64,000 bases of DNA, taken from the NCBI GenBank assembly GCA_037039685.1, contig JAWNGF010000009.1:1-64000 (forward strand). The letters run 5' to 3'. Source of the DNA: Ceratobasidium sp. AG-K. Lineage: Eukaryota > Basidiomycota > Agaricomycetes > Cantharellales > Ceratobasidiaceae. The notes beneath the pieces are model-generated. The model saw nothing but the letters and a program-made list of their open reading frames with translations. It made no database searches and was not told where the DNA came from. The position numbers and the translations under genes are program-made. Positions 41,230 to 49,988 of this stretch are shown here, in pieces (position 1 is the stretch's first letter; every line of letters begins with the position of its first letter).

Positions 41230-41845
41230 GCCACCCCTGCTTCTCTTGATGGGCTACTCATCTGCAGTCACTAAAGCTTGCATTGTTGATTGACGGAACA
41301 CTGGGGAAGAGTTTTTGACTATTGCACTTGACCTTGGGATTCATCCCAGTACTGCATGCCATATTTACCAACAGTACAACAAAACCCAAAGATTTTGAGC
41401 ATGTAGCTCCAAAGTTGGGACGTCCTCACAAAATATCAGAATGGGATGTCATCAAAGCCAAGTTTGCACTCACATGAGACTCTTCAACGTCTGTAGCCGA
41501 GGTTCAACAGGAGATGTTCCTGGAAATCACCCCCCAAACCCTTTGAAATCACATCCACGACACGGGTCTTCATGCTTGCATTCCCTGCCTGGTTCCTTAC
41601 CTCAGCAATCAGGCCACAAAGTTGCACTTAGCTTGGGCCCAAGTGCACTGCACATGGTCTGAAAATCAATGGCGGCATGTCACATTTTCAGATGAGTCAA
41701 TCTTCAAAATTTTCAACTTGAAAGGCTGCCAATATGTCTGGAGGTTTGATGGGCAGGCGCTAGATTCCCGTTATACCAAAAAGACAGTCAAACATGGTGG
41801 AGGGAGCATGGCTATGTGGGGTGTGATTTTGGCGGATGGCGTCGG
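41230..41845 (+). pseudogene. Tc1-like transposase, N-terminal and middle part, broken
   Basis: Reading through stops and frameshifts, a helix-turn-helix region (about 41,300-41,450), the dimer or linker region and the first catalytic block VTFSDESIF (D at about 41,695) can be seen, followed by YVWRFDG and HGGGSMAMWGVI. In-frame stops and at least two frameshifts lie before the catalytic block. The ORF is cut at 41845 by insertion of gypsy-1 and continues at 49084. Confidence 0.8.
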
Positions 41846-42300
41846 TGTCGTGAGCCATGCTCCCGCCATCGGACTCGTCTATGTCTCATCCTTTCTCTTG
41901 TGTTTGTGTTTGCTCTTTGTTTTCTTTCCTGCCGCGTTGCCACCTTCTTGTGGTTATGTGTTACACTGTGTAATGCGGCTGTGCTTAGTACAAGTCATGT
42001 CTGTTCATACAGCATGACTCATATGGACACTCCTGACTGGTAGACTGCTTTGACTCTTGTGGCTGCGCGTTGTATGACTCGGCCACTTTGTGAATATATA
42101 TAGAGGACCAACAAGCCTGGTAACCCCAGCTTGTTTTGTCTCGTCAAAACATCCCTTTTGAGTGACACTTAGAACCACCCCTACCCTCAAGAGCCTACAG
42201 ACGCTTAAGTGTGTTGCGGTTCAAGAGGTCACTTAGGTCTTAGTGCCGTCCACTCTCCATCGCGGCTTGTCTCATAGCCTCCAAGAAGAAGCTTACGACA
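41846..42300 (+). repeat. Gypsy-1 5' LTR
   Basis: 455 bp, TGTCGTGAGCC...CTTACGACA. Contains several TGACTC motifs (42015, 42051, 42075), a TATA box at about 42,095-42,102 and the downstream AGCTTGTTTTGT (42128-42139). Confidence 0.95.
42095..42139 (+). promoter_or_regulatory. Gypsy-1 LTR TATA box and predicted RNA 5' end
   Basis: The TATA run is followed 33 bp later by AGCTTGTTTTGT, the exact complement of the sequence just inside the LTR (42303-42314). A transcript starting about 30 bp after TATA would begin with or near this 12-mer. Confidence 0.6.
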
Positions 42301-42302
42301 TT

Positions 42303-42314
42303 ACAAAACAAGCT
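42303..42314 (+). other. Gypsy-1 primer-binding site, self-priming type
   Basis: ACAAAACAAGCT begins 2 nt after the 5' LTR, where reverse transcription starts. It is complementary to 42128-42139 of the LTR. I see no TGG start typical of tRNA priming. Confidence 0.6.
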
Positions 42315-42322
42315 TATCAAAC

Positions 42323-44323
42323 ATGTCCATTCAAGAGGACGCAGGGTCACGCCTCGCAACACCACTATCAATAAGAAGAGGACCAAGTAGAGTTTCGAGA
42401 CCTACAAGTTCCCTCAACGAACAAGATATTGCACAAGCACGGGCGGGAGGACCAGCAAGGTCTCACCCACAGAGCCAAGCTTCTATGCCAGGGACATTCA
42501 ACACTGAGAACATCTCAGTCATTCAGGAAGAACCTACCATGGTTGCTAGGGAACCAGGGGATATGACTGAGGACCCCACACCGGTCGCAATCCGAATCCC
42601 AATTTCAAATGCAAGCCCAGGACCCTCGCGCCCACTATGGTCTTTGGGATCCAGAAGACAGTTTTTTTCCCCCCAACCCGAAGCTCATGGAGGCGTATCC
42701 CTTGTTCCTATTAGACCACCTCCCACACCACACATTCCCCACGCCGCTCAAGTCCCACAGATCACAGGAACCATCACCAATGTCGGGCCGATCCAAATAA
42801 GCTCTCAAGCTGTGACACCAGTCAACCCTGCACCGCCATATGTACCGCAAGGGTATTCCCAGCAACCAACAGCAACTGAAGAACAAGACGTCCCTAGAAT
42901 TCCCAGCTCAAGTTCTAGCTCCAGCAGTAGAACTGTGATTAACAACTTGGACGACCTTGACGATCTTCACCTTGGAAGACACAATGCGCTCTTAAGGATT
43001 ATTGATGGAATGAGGATAACTATCGATAGAAGACTCAACGGTTTAGAACAATCCACTCAGGTCTTAGCAAATAACCAACAAATCTTCAACGATTCCATCA
43101 ACACCCTACAGGGAACACTTACGGATATCCTCAATGCCTCAAGAAACAGCGAACATAATACCTTCCTAGTAGGGCAAGATGTAACCAGACTACGAAATGA
43201 GGTCACAAACACACAAGGACTGGTAAACAATATCCGCGAGGAACTCAATACCACTAGGCAGGGGCAATTTGAATGGAACAAAGCAGTAACTCAAGGGCTA
43301 GAAAACCTACGACAAGAGGGAAACGCTACTGCGACAAAAGTCACAACAATACAAGAAACCATCAACAACCTTCGGGAAGAAATGGACAAAGCTTCCCTAC
43401 ATGCCGAGCATCCTTCTAGACAATCAAATTCCCCACCACATCCAGAAGCAGAATCAACCAGGATTGAGGATCTAGAACAAAGGCTTCAACGGCTGACCAA
43501 CGCCAGCGGAAGAACACTTTGCCCTAAAGTTACACGCCCAGATTCCTTTGACGGGAAGAAGGGAGAAGGCGCTGAAATGTTCATCACTCAAATGGAAAGT
43601 TATTTCGTCCGACTAGGCGATCAATATAACTCGCACGAAGAACGTATCCGCGAAGCACTGGCCAACTTCAAATCAGAAAACAAAGCGGCCACCCATTGGG
43701 CACAAGTGCTGCTCCGATCACTAAACCAAGGAGAAAATATTGAAAACCTAGCCTCATGGGAAAACTTCAAAACCCACTTCATGGAACAATTTAGCGACCC
43801 CAACAAAAAAGCAAAGGCCGAAATCGATATCAGGAAATGCAAGCAGAACAATTCGGTAGCAAACTATGCTTCGGAATTCCGTTACTTATTGGTCGACGTC
43901 AACTGGGGACAGGAAGCACTGATCAACCAATTCAAGGAAGGACTGAAGCCTGAAGTAAAGACCGAACTAGCTCGATTCGAATTGACCCTGATTAACGAGG
44001 ACGGAACGGAGCGGGAGCTGTCACTGGACCGGTGGATCTCTATTGCAATCTCTATTGACCAGAAATTGCAACAAATCAAGGCCTCTACAGGGAAGAAGAC
44101 ACCTCAAGCAACCGCCAGCGGACAAAGCTCTACAAAGAGACTTCCAGACAAAGTTTACAAGGCTAGGATTTCCTCGAAACGCTGCCTGAAGTGCGGATCA
44201 GACAAACACATGCTTGCCAAGTGCCCAGAGAAGGAATGGAAAAAGGAGGATCCTAACCTCAAAGGAAGGGAAGGAAAAATAGAAGAGGAATCCGAATCGG
44301 GAAAAGGCGAGGTCTCCCTCTAA
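42323..44323 (+). CDS. gag: Gypsy-1 Gag polyprotein
   Basis: 666 codons. The N-terminal third is Ser/Pro/Gln-rich; a central helical region has heptad character (the repeated LRNEVTNTQGLVNNIREEL type), then the capsid region with FMEQFSDPNKKAKAEID and the conserved ANYASEFRYLLVDVNW. Near the C-terminus is a CCHC zinc knuckle, CLKCGSDKHMLAKC, that binds the genomic RNA (family knowledge). It ends at TAA 44321-44323, 16 nt after the slippery heptamer that would send a fraction of ribosomes into pol. Confidence 0.93.
   Translation: MSIQEDAGSRLATPLSIRRGPSRVSRPTSSLNEQDIAQARAGGPARSHPQSQASMPGTFNTENISVIQEEPTMVAREPGDMTEDPTPVAIRIPISNASPGPSRPLWSLGSRRQFFSPQPEAHGGVSLVPIRPPPTPHIPHAAQVPQITGTITNVGPIQISSQAVTPVNPAPPYVPQGYSQQPTATEEQDVPRIPSSSSSSSSRTVINNLDDLDDLHLGRHNALLRIIDGMRITIDRRLNGLEQSTQVLANNQQIFNDSINTLQGTLTDILNASRNSEHNTFLVGQDVTRLRNEVTNTQGLVNNIREELNTTRQGQFEWNKAVTQGLENLRQEGNATATKVTTIQETINNLREEMDKASLHAEHPSRQSNSPPHPEAESTRIEDLEQRLQRLTNASGRTLCPKVTRPDSFDGKKGEGAEMFITQMESYFVRLGDQYNSHEERIREALANFKSENKAATHWAQVLLRSLNQGENIENLASWENFKTHFMEQFSDPNKKAKAEIDIRKCKQNNSVANYASEFRYLLVDVNWGQEALINQFKEGLKPEVKTELARFELTLINEDGTERELSLDRWISIAISIDQKLQQIKASTGKKTPQATASGQSSTKRLPDKVYKARISSKRCLKCGSDKHMLAKCPEKEWKKEDPNLKGREGKIEEESESGKGEVSL
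44299..44305 (+). promoter_or_regulatory. -1 ribosomal frameshift site at gypsy-1 gag/pol
   Basis: In the gag frame the bases are G GGA AAA, a canonical X XXY YYZ heptamer. The -1 frame is open from 44257 through the gag stop and continues into pol with RRGLPLTVCGET, a sequence conserved in gypsy-2. Confidence 0.75.
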
Positions 44324-44325
44324 CC

Positions 44326-47300
44326 GTGTGTGGAGAGACCAACAAACCAGTAATGGAAACAATGTACCTTAGAGCTACTAGCGAATTGACAATTGTTTAC
44401 ACAAATATTACTGGAATCACGGAACCCATCGCTACTCTCATCGACTCAGGAGCATCAAGAAACTTCATCAACATCACTTGGGCACGGAGAAACAAAGTGG
44501 CCCTAATTGAACTGCCAACACCTAGGAAAATAATTGGAATCCAAGGGAAGGAACTGTCACATCAAATCCGATTCAAAGCAAATCTGGAATTTGAGTTACA
44601 TGGGAAAAACTTCAAGCAAAACTTCTTCGCCATGCCTACTGGAGATACTCACTTGATTCTGGGGTTAGAATGGCTAGAGGAAGCCAACCCAATAATCGAT
44701 TGGCTATTGAAAGAAATTTCCTGGCGACCAGACAACATCCTTGGAAAAGCCGCAGAAATCAAAGACATACCTGAAGAATTCAAAGATTATGCAGAAGTCT
44801 TTAGCGAAGAAAAGTTTAAACGAATACCAGACCATCGTCCATATGACTGTTGCATTGATCTAGTGGAAGGAGCAGAACTTCCTAAACCAGCTAGGCCAAT
44901 ACCACTCTCACCCGCAGAATCCATAGCCCTCAGAAAGTACCTAGATGAGGAACTAGCGGCAGGCAAAATCCGACCGAGCAAGTCACCTGTAGCCACAGCA
45001 ACCTTCTTTGTCAAAAAGGGACAAGATCCAAAGGACCCAGAAAAACCTCCAGAACTCAGGTTGGTTCAACATTTCGGTCCGATCAACGAAATAACAAAAG
45101 ACAACCGCTTCCCTATGCCACTAATGGAAGACCTCCTTGACAAGATCAAGGACGCAAAGATCTTTTCTAAAATAGACTTGCGCATGGGGTTCAACAACAT
45201 CCGAGTTAAAGAAGGAGACAAATGGAAAACAGCATTCCGAACCAAGGAAGGCCTATTTGAATATATTGTCATGCCCTTTGGATTGAAAAACGCACTGGCA
45301 ACTTTCCGACGATATATGAATCATATTTTCCACAACCTGATTGACATCTGTGTCATTGTTTACATCGATGACATATTAATTTTCTCCAAAGACCAAAGCC
45401 AGCATGTGGAGGATGTCTTGAAGGTACTCAAAATCCTGTTGGACAACAACCTCTTTGCAAAACTCCCAAAATGCGAATTCTTCGTCAAGAAACTTGTCTA
45501 CACAGGAATAAATATCAGCGAGGAAGGGATATCAATGCAAGAGGAAAAGGTCAAAGCAATCAAGGAGTGGAAGGAGCCAAGGACAGTCAAACAGGTCCAA
45601 GCCTTCCTAGGATTTGCAAACTTTTACAGGCGATTCGTACCAAACTTCAGCGGCCTAGCAAAACCCTTAACTGTTCTAACAAGAAAGGACCAGAAATGGA
45701 AATGGGAAGTAGAACAACAGGAGGCCTTCGATAACCTGAAAAAGGAAATATGCAAGGAACCACTACTGCGACATCCAGATCCAACAAAACCTTACATATT
45801 GGAAACCGACGCAAGCGGCGTTGCCATGGGATCAATACTCTCTCAAAGACAAGACGACGGATATTTACATCCCATTGCTTTCCTTTCAAAATCCTTCAAC
45901 GCTGCACAAATGAACTATGATGTTCACGACAAGGAATTAATGGCAATTGTGGAATCACTAAAACACTGGCGATTACATCTAGAAGGAACTAGAGAACCAA
46001 TAACTATCTACACCGACCACCGCAACCTGCAATACTGGAAGAAGGCAACTACATTTAACTGACATCACGCTCGATGGCATCAAATCCTGGCTTCCTACAA
46101 CTTTGAAATAGTTTACTGTCCGGGGAACATGTCAACAAAGCCAGACCTACTGTCCAGAAGAGCGGATCACAGCGAAATACCAACAGCAGAGCAAATCATG
46201 ATCAAAGAGGAACAGTTCAAAGGATTCGCTGGAGAAGTCAAGTCAGACATCATTGTGGACATTAGGGAAGCACAAACCAAAGACAAGAGCATCAGGAAGA
46301 TCATAGAATTGTGCAAAAACAAGGAGACCCTACCCAAATCTGTGCAACAAGGAATAAGGAACTACAACTTCAAGGAAGACCTGCTCTGGGTAGATGGGAG
46401 AATCTACGTGCCAGAAGACAAGGACACTCGGCTAAAAATCCTCAGGTTACACCACGATTCACCAATGGCAGGACACCAGGGTCAAGCCCAAACGTTAGAA
46501 CTAATCTCAAGAAGATACTACTGGCCTGGACTTAAGGCAACAGTAAACAAATATGTTGACTCTTGTGAACAGTGCCAAAGAGCGAAAGGGACAAAAACCC
46601 AGGTACCACTGAAAGCACTCGAAATCCCGAATGGTCCATGGGAGGATATTGCATACAATTTCATTGTAAAACTCCCAAGATCACAAGGCAATGACAGCAT
46701 TCTGGTAGTAGTGGATCGGTTCTCCCGCATGGCCCACTTCATAGCCTGCAAAGAATCAACAACTGCGGATCAACTTGCCGATCTTTTCCTGAAGAATGTT
46801 TGGAGGTTACACGGCTTCCCACGAAGTACAGTTTCGGACAGAGGAACAACTTTCAACAGCAGGTTCCTGAAGGCCCTCTACCAAAAAATCGGAACAACAC
46901 CCACGTTCAGCACGGCATACCATCCACAAACAGACGGAATAACGGAACAAATAAACCAGTGGATAGAAGCATGGCTCCGCACATTTGTTAACTACAGGCA
47001 AGACAACTGGACCGAACTGCTTCCTATTGCAGAATTCTGCTACAACAACCAACGGCACAGGATCACGGGAAAAACACCTTTTGAGATTGTCAACAGCAGA
47101 GAGCCACTATGGAATGTTCTAAAAGAAGCTACTACAATTCCTGAAGCAAATGACAAAGCGAACTACTGGCAGGAAGTATGGGATGAAGCAAAAGCAGCTA
47201 TGGAATGGCACAGAAGAAAGGACACAGTGGAACACCAACCAAAATACAAAGAGGACGACCTTGTCTGGCTTTACGGACAAAACATAAAGACAAACCGACC

Positions 47301-48192
47301 CAACAAGAAACTTGACAACAAGAAACACGGTCCGTTCAAGATCAAGAAAATCATATCAAGCCACGCCTACGAATTGGAGCTCCCAAAAACCATGAGAATA
47401 CACCCTGTGTTCCACAGCAATCTTCTTAGTCCGTACAAAAAAGACGAGAACTTCCACAGAAACCAACCCCGACCACCGCTGATCACAACAGAAGAGGGAG
47501 AGGAAGAATACAAAGTGGAGAAAATCGTGGACTGGAAAGAAACAAAGGACGGGTTGTTCTACAGGGTCAGATGGAAGGGTTATGATGAAAAAGAAGATAC
47601 AGAACAACGGGCGGAAGATTTCGGTCACCTCGGAGTAATAATGAAGAAGTTCTTGAAGGATTTCCCAAACGCCCCAACACCGACAAACTACAAGACAAGA
47701 AGTATTAAAGGTAGGGCGCAGCGGGACGACAACGCAACTTGCAGAACTTGCTCACTTTCCAACTCGCTCTACACACTCTACGCACTTAACCTTTTTTGCA
47801 CACCATGCCCACCGTCACCCGTGCCACTATCGCCAACAACCTGGTCTGCGTTCTCAACGGGCCAGCCTTCCAAACGGCTCGTATCCTTGACTCGGGGGCA
47901 GCCCTGTACGTCTTCAAAAGGTCTCAGCAGAGCCCAGGGCGGCTCCAATTTTGTGCCTCCGACGATATCCTCCACTCTGACCTGGGGGAGTTCGAATGGG
48001 TCGGCAAAAAATGGCCAACACGCATGCAACTCCAACGAAAGGACATCTACGTATGCCGAGGATGTGTGGCCTTCCAGGTGTCCGAAGTCGTCCTGCTATC
48101 CATGCACAAGCTCGGAGTGGTCAAATGGGGACAAGAAGGAGCTTACAGCAGCGAATGGGTGCCAGGATACGAAGGTCGTCCTCCCACTCTGA
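44326..48192 (+). pseudogene. pol: Gypsy-1 Pol polyprotein with one nonsense codon
   Basis: Protease (LIDSGASRNF), reverse transcriptase (SKIDLRMGFNN, VYIDDILIF), RNase H (ETDASGVAMG), integrase zinc HHCC region (HHDSPMAGHQG ... CEQCQRAKG), integrase core and a C-terminal chromodomain (KVEKIVDWKETKDGLFYRV). The reading is -1 to gag. A TGA at 46060-46062 sits in RNase H where gypsy-2 has an Arg codon (TFNRQHARWH), consistent with CGA to TGA. The first integrase Asp (gypsy-2 FDFVVKLP) is Asn here (YNFIVKLP, codon 46657-46659). After the stop the same frame is open to 48192, the last 388 nt overlapping the extra ORF. The element cannot make active Pol. Confidence 0.9.
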
Positions 48193-48578
48193 GGCCTCAA
48201 TGGAACGATGCATGGGACAAGAACTTTGAAGCGGACTTGGCGGATTGGAGGATGGAGCGGGGACGATACCAGAGAGAGAAGTTCGAGTGGAAGCCATTCT
48301 GGTGGCAGGAGAAGGAAGCGGACTTATCGGAATGGAAGGAGGTGGAGCCGGACGTACGACAATGGGACAAGGACCATGTGGAGGAGCAGGAGAGGGTCAT
48401 GGACTGGTCCAAGGCGGACTGGACGGACGACAAGACCTGGGAGAGGTGGGAGGAGCACTGTGACGAACCAGGGAACACTGTGTTCAACCCCATCGATCTC
48501 ACGGAGGAGGAAGAGGACAAGGTCGATTCCCTGGTCGAGAAGGTCAAGAAGGTCAAGAAGGACTGCTGGGTGCAGTAA
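47805..48578 (+). CDS. Gypsy-1 extra ORF (ORF3) in the env position
   Basis: 257 residues from ATG 47805. No family recognised. It begins MPTVTRATIANNL, then RILDSGAALYVFKRSQQS, then GEFEWVGKKWPTRMQL, a CxxC (VCRGC), then VVKWGQEGAYSSEWVPGY and a charged, Trp-rich second half (WERWEEH, ADLSEWKEVEPDVRQW) ending in a Lys-rich tail. No signal peptide or membrane segment, so it is not an obvious envelope protein. It overlaps the end of pol in the -1 frame. Codon use is C/G-ending, unlike A-rich gag and pol. The homologous ORF of gypsy-2 (55471-56235) is collinear and the differences are mostly synonymous, so it is a genuine gene of this element family. Confidence 0.8.
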   Translation: MPTVTRATIANNLVCVLNGPAFQTARILDSGAALYVFKRSQQSPGRLQFCASDDILHSDLGEFEWVGKKWPTRMQLQRKDIYVCRGCVAFQVSEVVLLSMHKLGVVKWGQEGAYSSEWVPGYEGRPPTLRPQWNDAWDKNFEADLADWRMERGRYQREKFEWKPFWWQEKEADLSEWKEVEPDVRQWDKDHVEEQERVMDWSKADWTDDKTWERWEEHCDEPGNTVFNPIDLTEEEEDKVDSLVEKVKKVKKDCWVQ

Positions 48579-48610
48579 ATCGGTCCTTTCGGGTTTCCCT
48601 CAAGGACCTT

Positions 48611-48620
48611 AAAGGGGGAG
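48611..48620 (+). other. Gypsy-1 polypurine tract
   Basis: AAAGGGGGAG, 3 nt before the 3' LTR, the expected plus-strand primer site. Confidence 0.8.
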
Positions 48621-48623
48621 TAA

Positions 48624-49078
48624 TGTTGTGAGCCATGCTCCCGCCATCGGACTTGTCTACGTCTCATCCTTTCTCTTGTGTTTGTGTTTGCTCTTTGTTT
48701 TCTTTCCTGCCGCGTTGCCACCTTCTTGTGGTTATGTGTTACACTGTGTAACGCGGCTGTGCTTAGTACGAGTCATGTCTGTTCATACAGCATGACTCAT
48801 ATGGACACTCCTGACTGGTAGACTGCTTTGACTCTTGTGGCTGCGCGTTGTATGACTCGGCCACTTTGTGAATATATATAGAGGACCAACAAGCCTGGTA
48901 ACCCCAGCTTGTTTTGTCTCGTCAAAACATCCCTTTTGAGTGACACTTAGAACCACCCCTACCCTCAAGAGCCTACAGACGCTTAAGTGTGTTGCGGTTC
49001 AAGAGGTCACTTAGGTCTTAGTGCCGTCCACTCTCCATCGCGGCTTGTCTCATAGCCTCCAAGAAGAAGCTTACGACA
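48624..49078 (+). repeat. Gypsy-1 3' LTR
   Basis: 455 bp, differs from the 5' LTR at five positions, every one a CG against TG or CA. Confidence 0.95.
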
Positions 49079-49083
49079 GTCGG

Positions 49084-49502
49084 ACCGCTCATGTGTATCT
49101 CAGGTGTGCTGACCAAGGAGAAATACGTCAAAATCCTTAGTGATGCACTCCCCGACTACCTCCCTACCCATTTGATTCCCCAATCTGAGCTGATCTATCA
49201 GCGAAACAACAATCCAAAGCATACTTCCAAGATGGCCATGGAGTGGATGGCCTCAAATTCTATCCCAGTATTTCCCTGGCCCTTGTATAGCCCTGATATG
49301 AACTTGATTGAACATGTTTGGGCCCTATGAGAGCGCCGAGTCCGTCACTGTACTATTTTGCCCTGTAACAGCACCCAGCTATGGGAAGCATTGAAGGAGG
49401 AGTGGGAGGGGATTGAAGCAGCAACTATTAGCAATCTATATGCTTCTCTGGTTAACAGAGTGGATGAGCTGGTAAAGCATAAAGGTGGGAATACTCACTA
49501 CT
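49084..49502 (+). pseudogene. Tc1-like transposase, C-terminal part
   Basis: Continues the frame cut at 41845: GPLMCISG, then YQRNNNPKHTS, FPWPLYSPDMNLIEHVW, and after an in-frame TGA (49327-49329) a helical end NRVDELVKHKGG. The usual second catalytic Asp of Tc1 (QxDNxPxHTS type) is Asn, and there is a nonsense codon, so the enzyme is dead. Gypsy-2 inserted in the terminal TAG codon (49502 joins 56740). Confidence 0.85.
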
Positions 49503-49959
49503 TGTTGTGAGCTAGCTCACTCCATCGGACTCGCCCGTGTTCTCGCCCGCCTGTTCCCCTCTTGTTGTTACGTTCCCCGTTTCCGTTTGCCGCGTTGCCA
49601 CCTTCTTGTGGTTATTCTGTTACATTGTGTAACGCGGCTGTGCTTGCTACGAGTCATGTCTGTTCATACAGCATGACTCACATGGACACTCCTGACTGGC
49701 TGTTATGTATGACTCGTGTGGCTGCGCCTTGTATGACTCGGCCACCTTCTGAATATATATAGAGGACCAACAAGCCTGGTAACCCCAGCTTGTTTTGTCT
49801 CATCAAAACATCCCCTTTGAGTGACACTTAGAACCACCCCTACCCTCAAGAGTCTACAGACACTTAAGTGTGTTGCGGCTCAAGAGGTCACTTAGGTCTT
49901 AGTGCCGTCCACTCTCCATTGCGGCTTGTCTCATAGCGACTAAGAAGAAGCTTACGACA
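49503..49959 (+). repeat. Gypsy-2 5' LTR
   Basis: 457 bp, TGTTGTGAGCTAGC...CTTACGACA; TATA at about 49,753-49,760 and AGCTTGTTTTGT at 49787-49798. Confidence 0.95.
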
Positions 49960-49961
49960 TT

Positions 49962-49973
49962 ACAAAACAAGCT
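49962..49973 (+). other. Gypsy-2 primer-binding site, self-priming type
   Basis: ACAAAACAAGCT, 2 nt inside the 5' LTR, complementary to 49787-49798, the same arrangement as in gypsy-1. Confidence 0.6.
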
Positions 49974-49988
49974 TAACAACATACAAAT

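Larger units (their letters stand above)
41846..49078 (+). mobile_element. Gypsy-1, full-length Ty3/gypsy chromovirus with TSD GTCGG
   Basis: 7,233 bp, bounded by 455-bp LTRs of TG...CA type and by the 5-bp target duplication GTCGG (41841-41845 and 49079-49083), which lies inside the Tc1 transposase reading frame. Order: 5' LTR, self-priming-type PBS, gag, -1 slip site, protease-RT-RNase H-integrase-chromodomain, extra ORF, polypurine tract, 3' LTR. The LTRs differ at 5 positions. Inactive: pol carries a nonsense codon and an integrase active-site change. Confidence 0.95.

Noticed and set aside
42303..42320. tRNA-type primer-binding site
   Set aside because: The sequence after the LTR does not begin with TGG and matches the LTR transcript start instead.
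43882..44079. Antisense ORF identical in both gypsy elements (also 51554-51751)
   Set aside because: It is the shadow of the nearly identical gag patch; identity reflects DNA identity, not an antisense gene.
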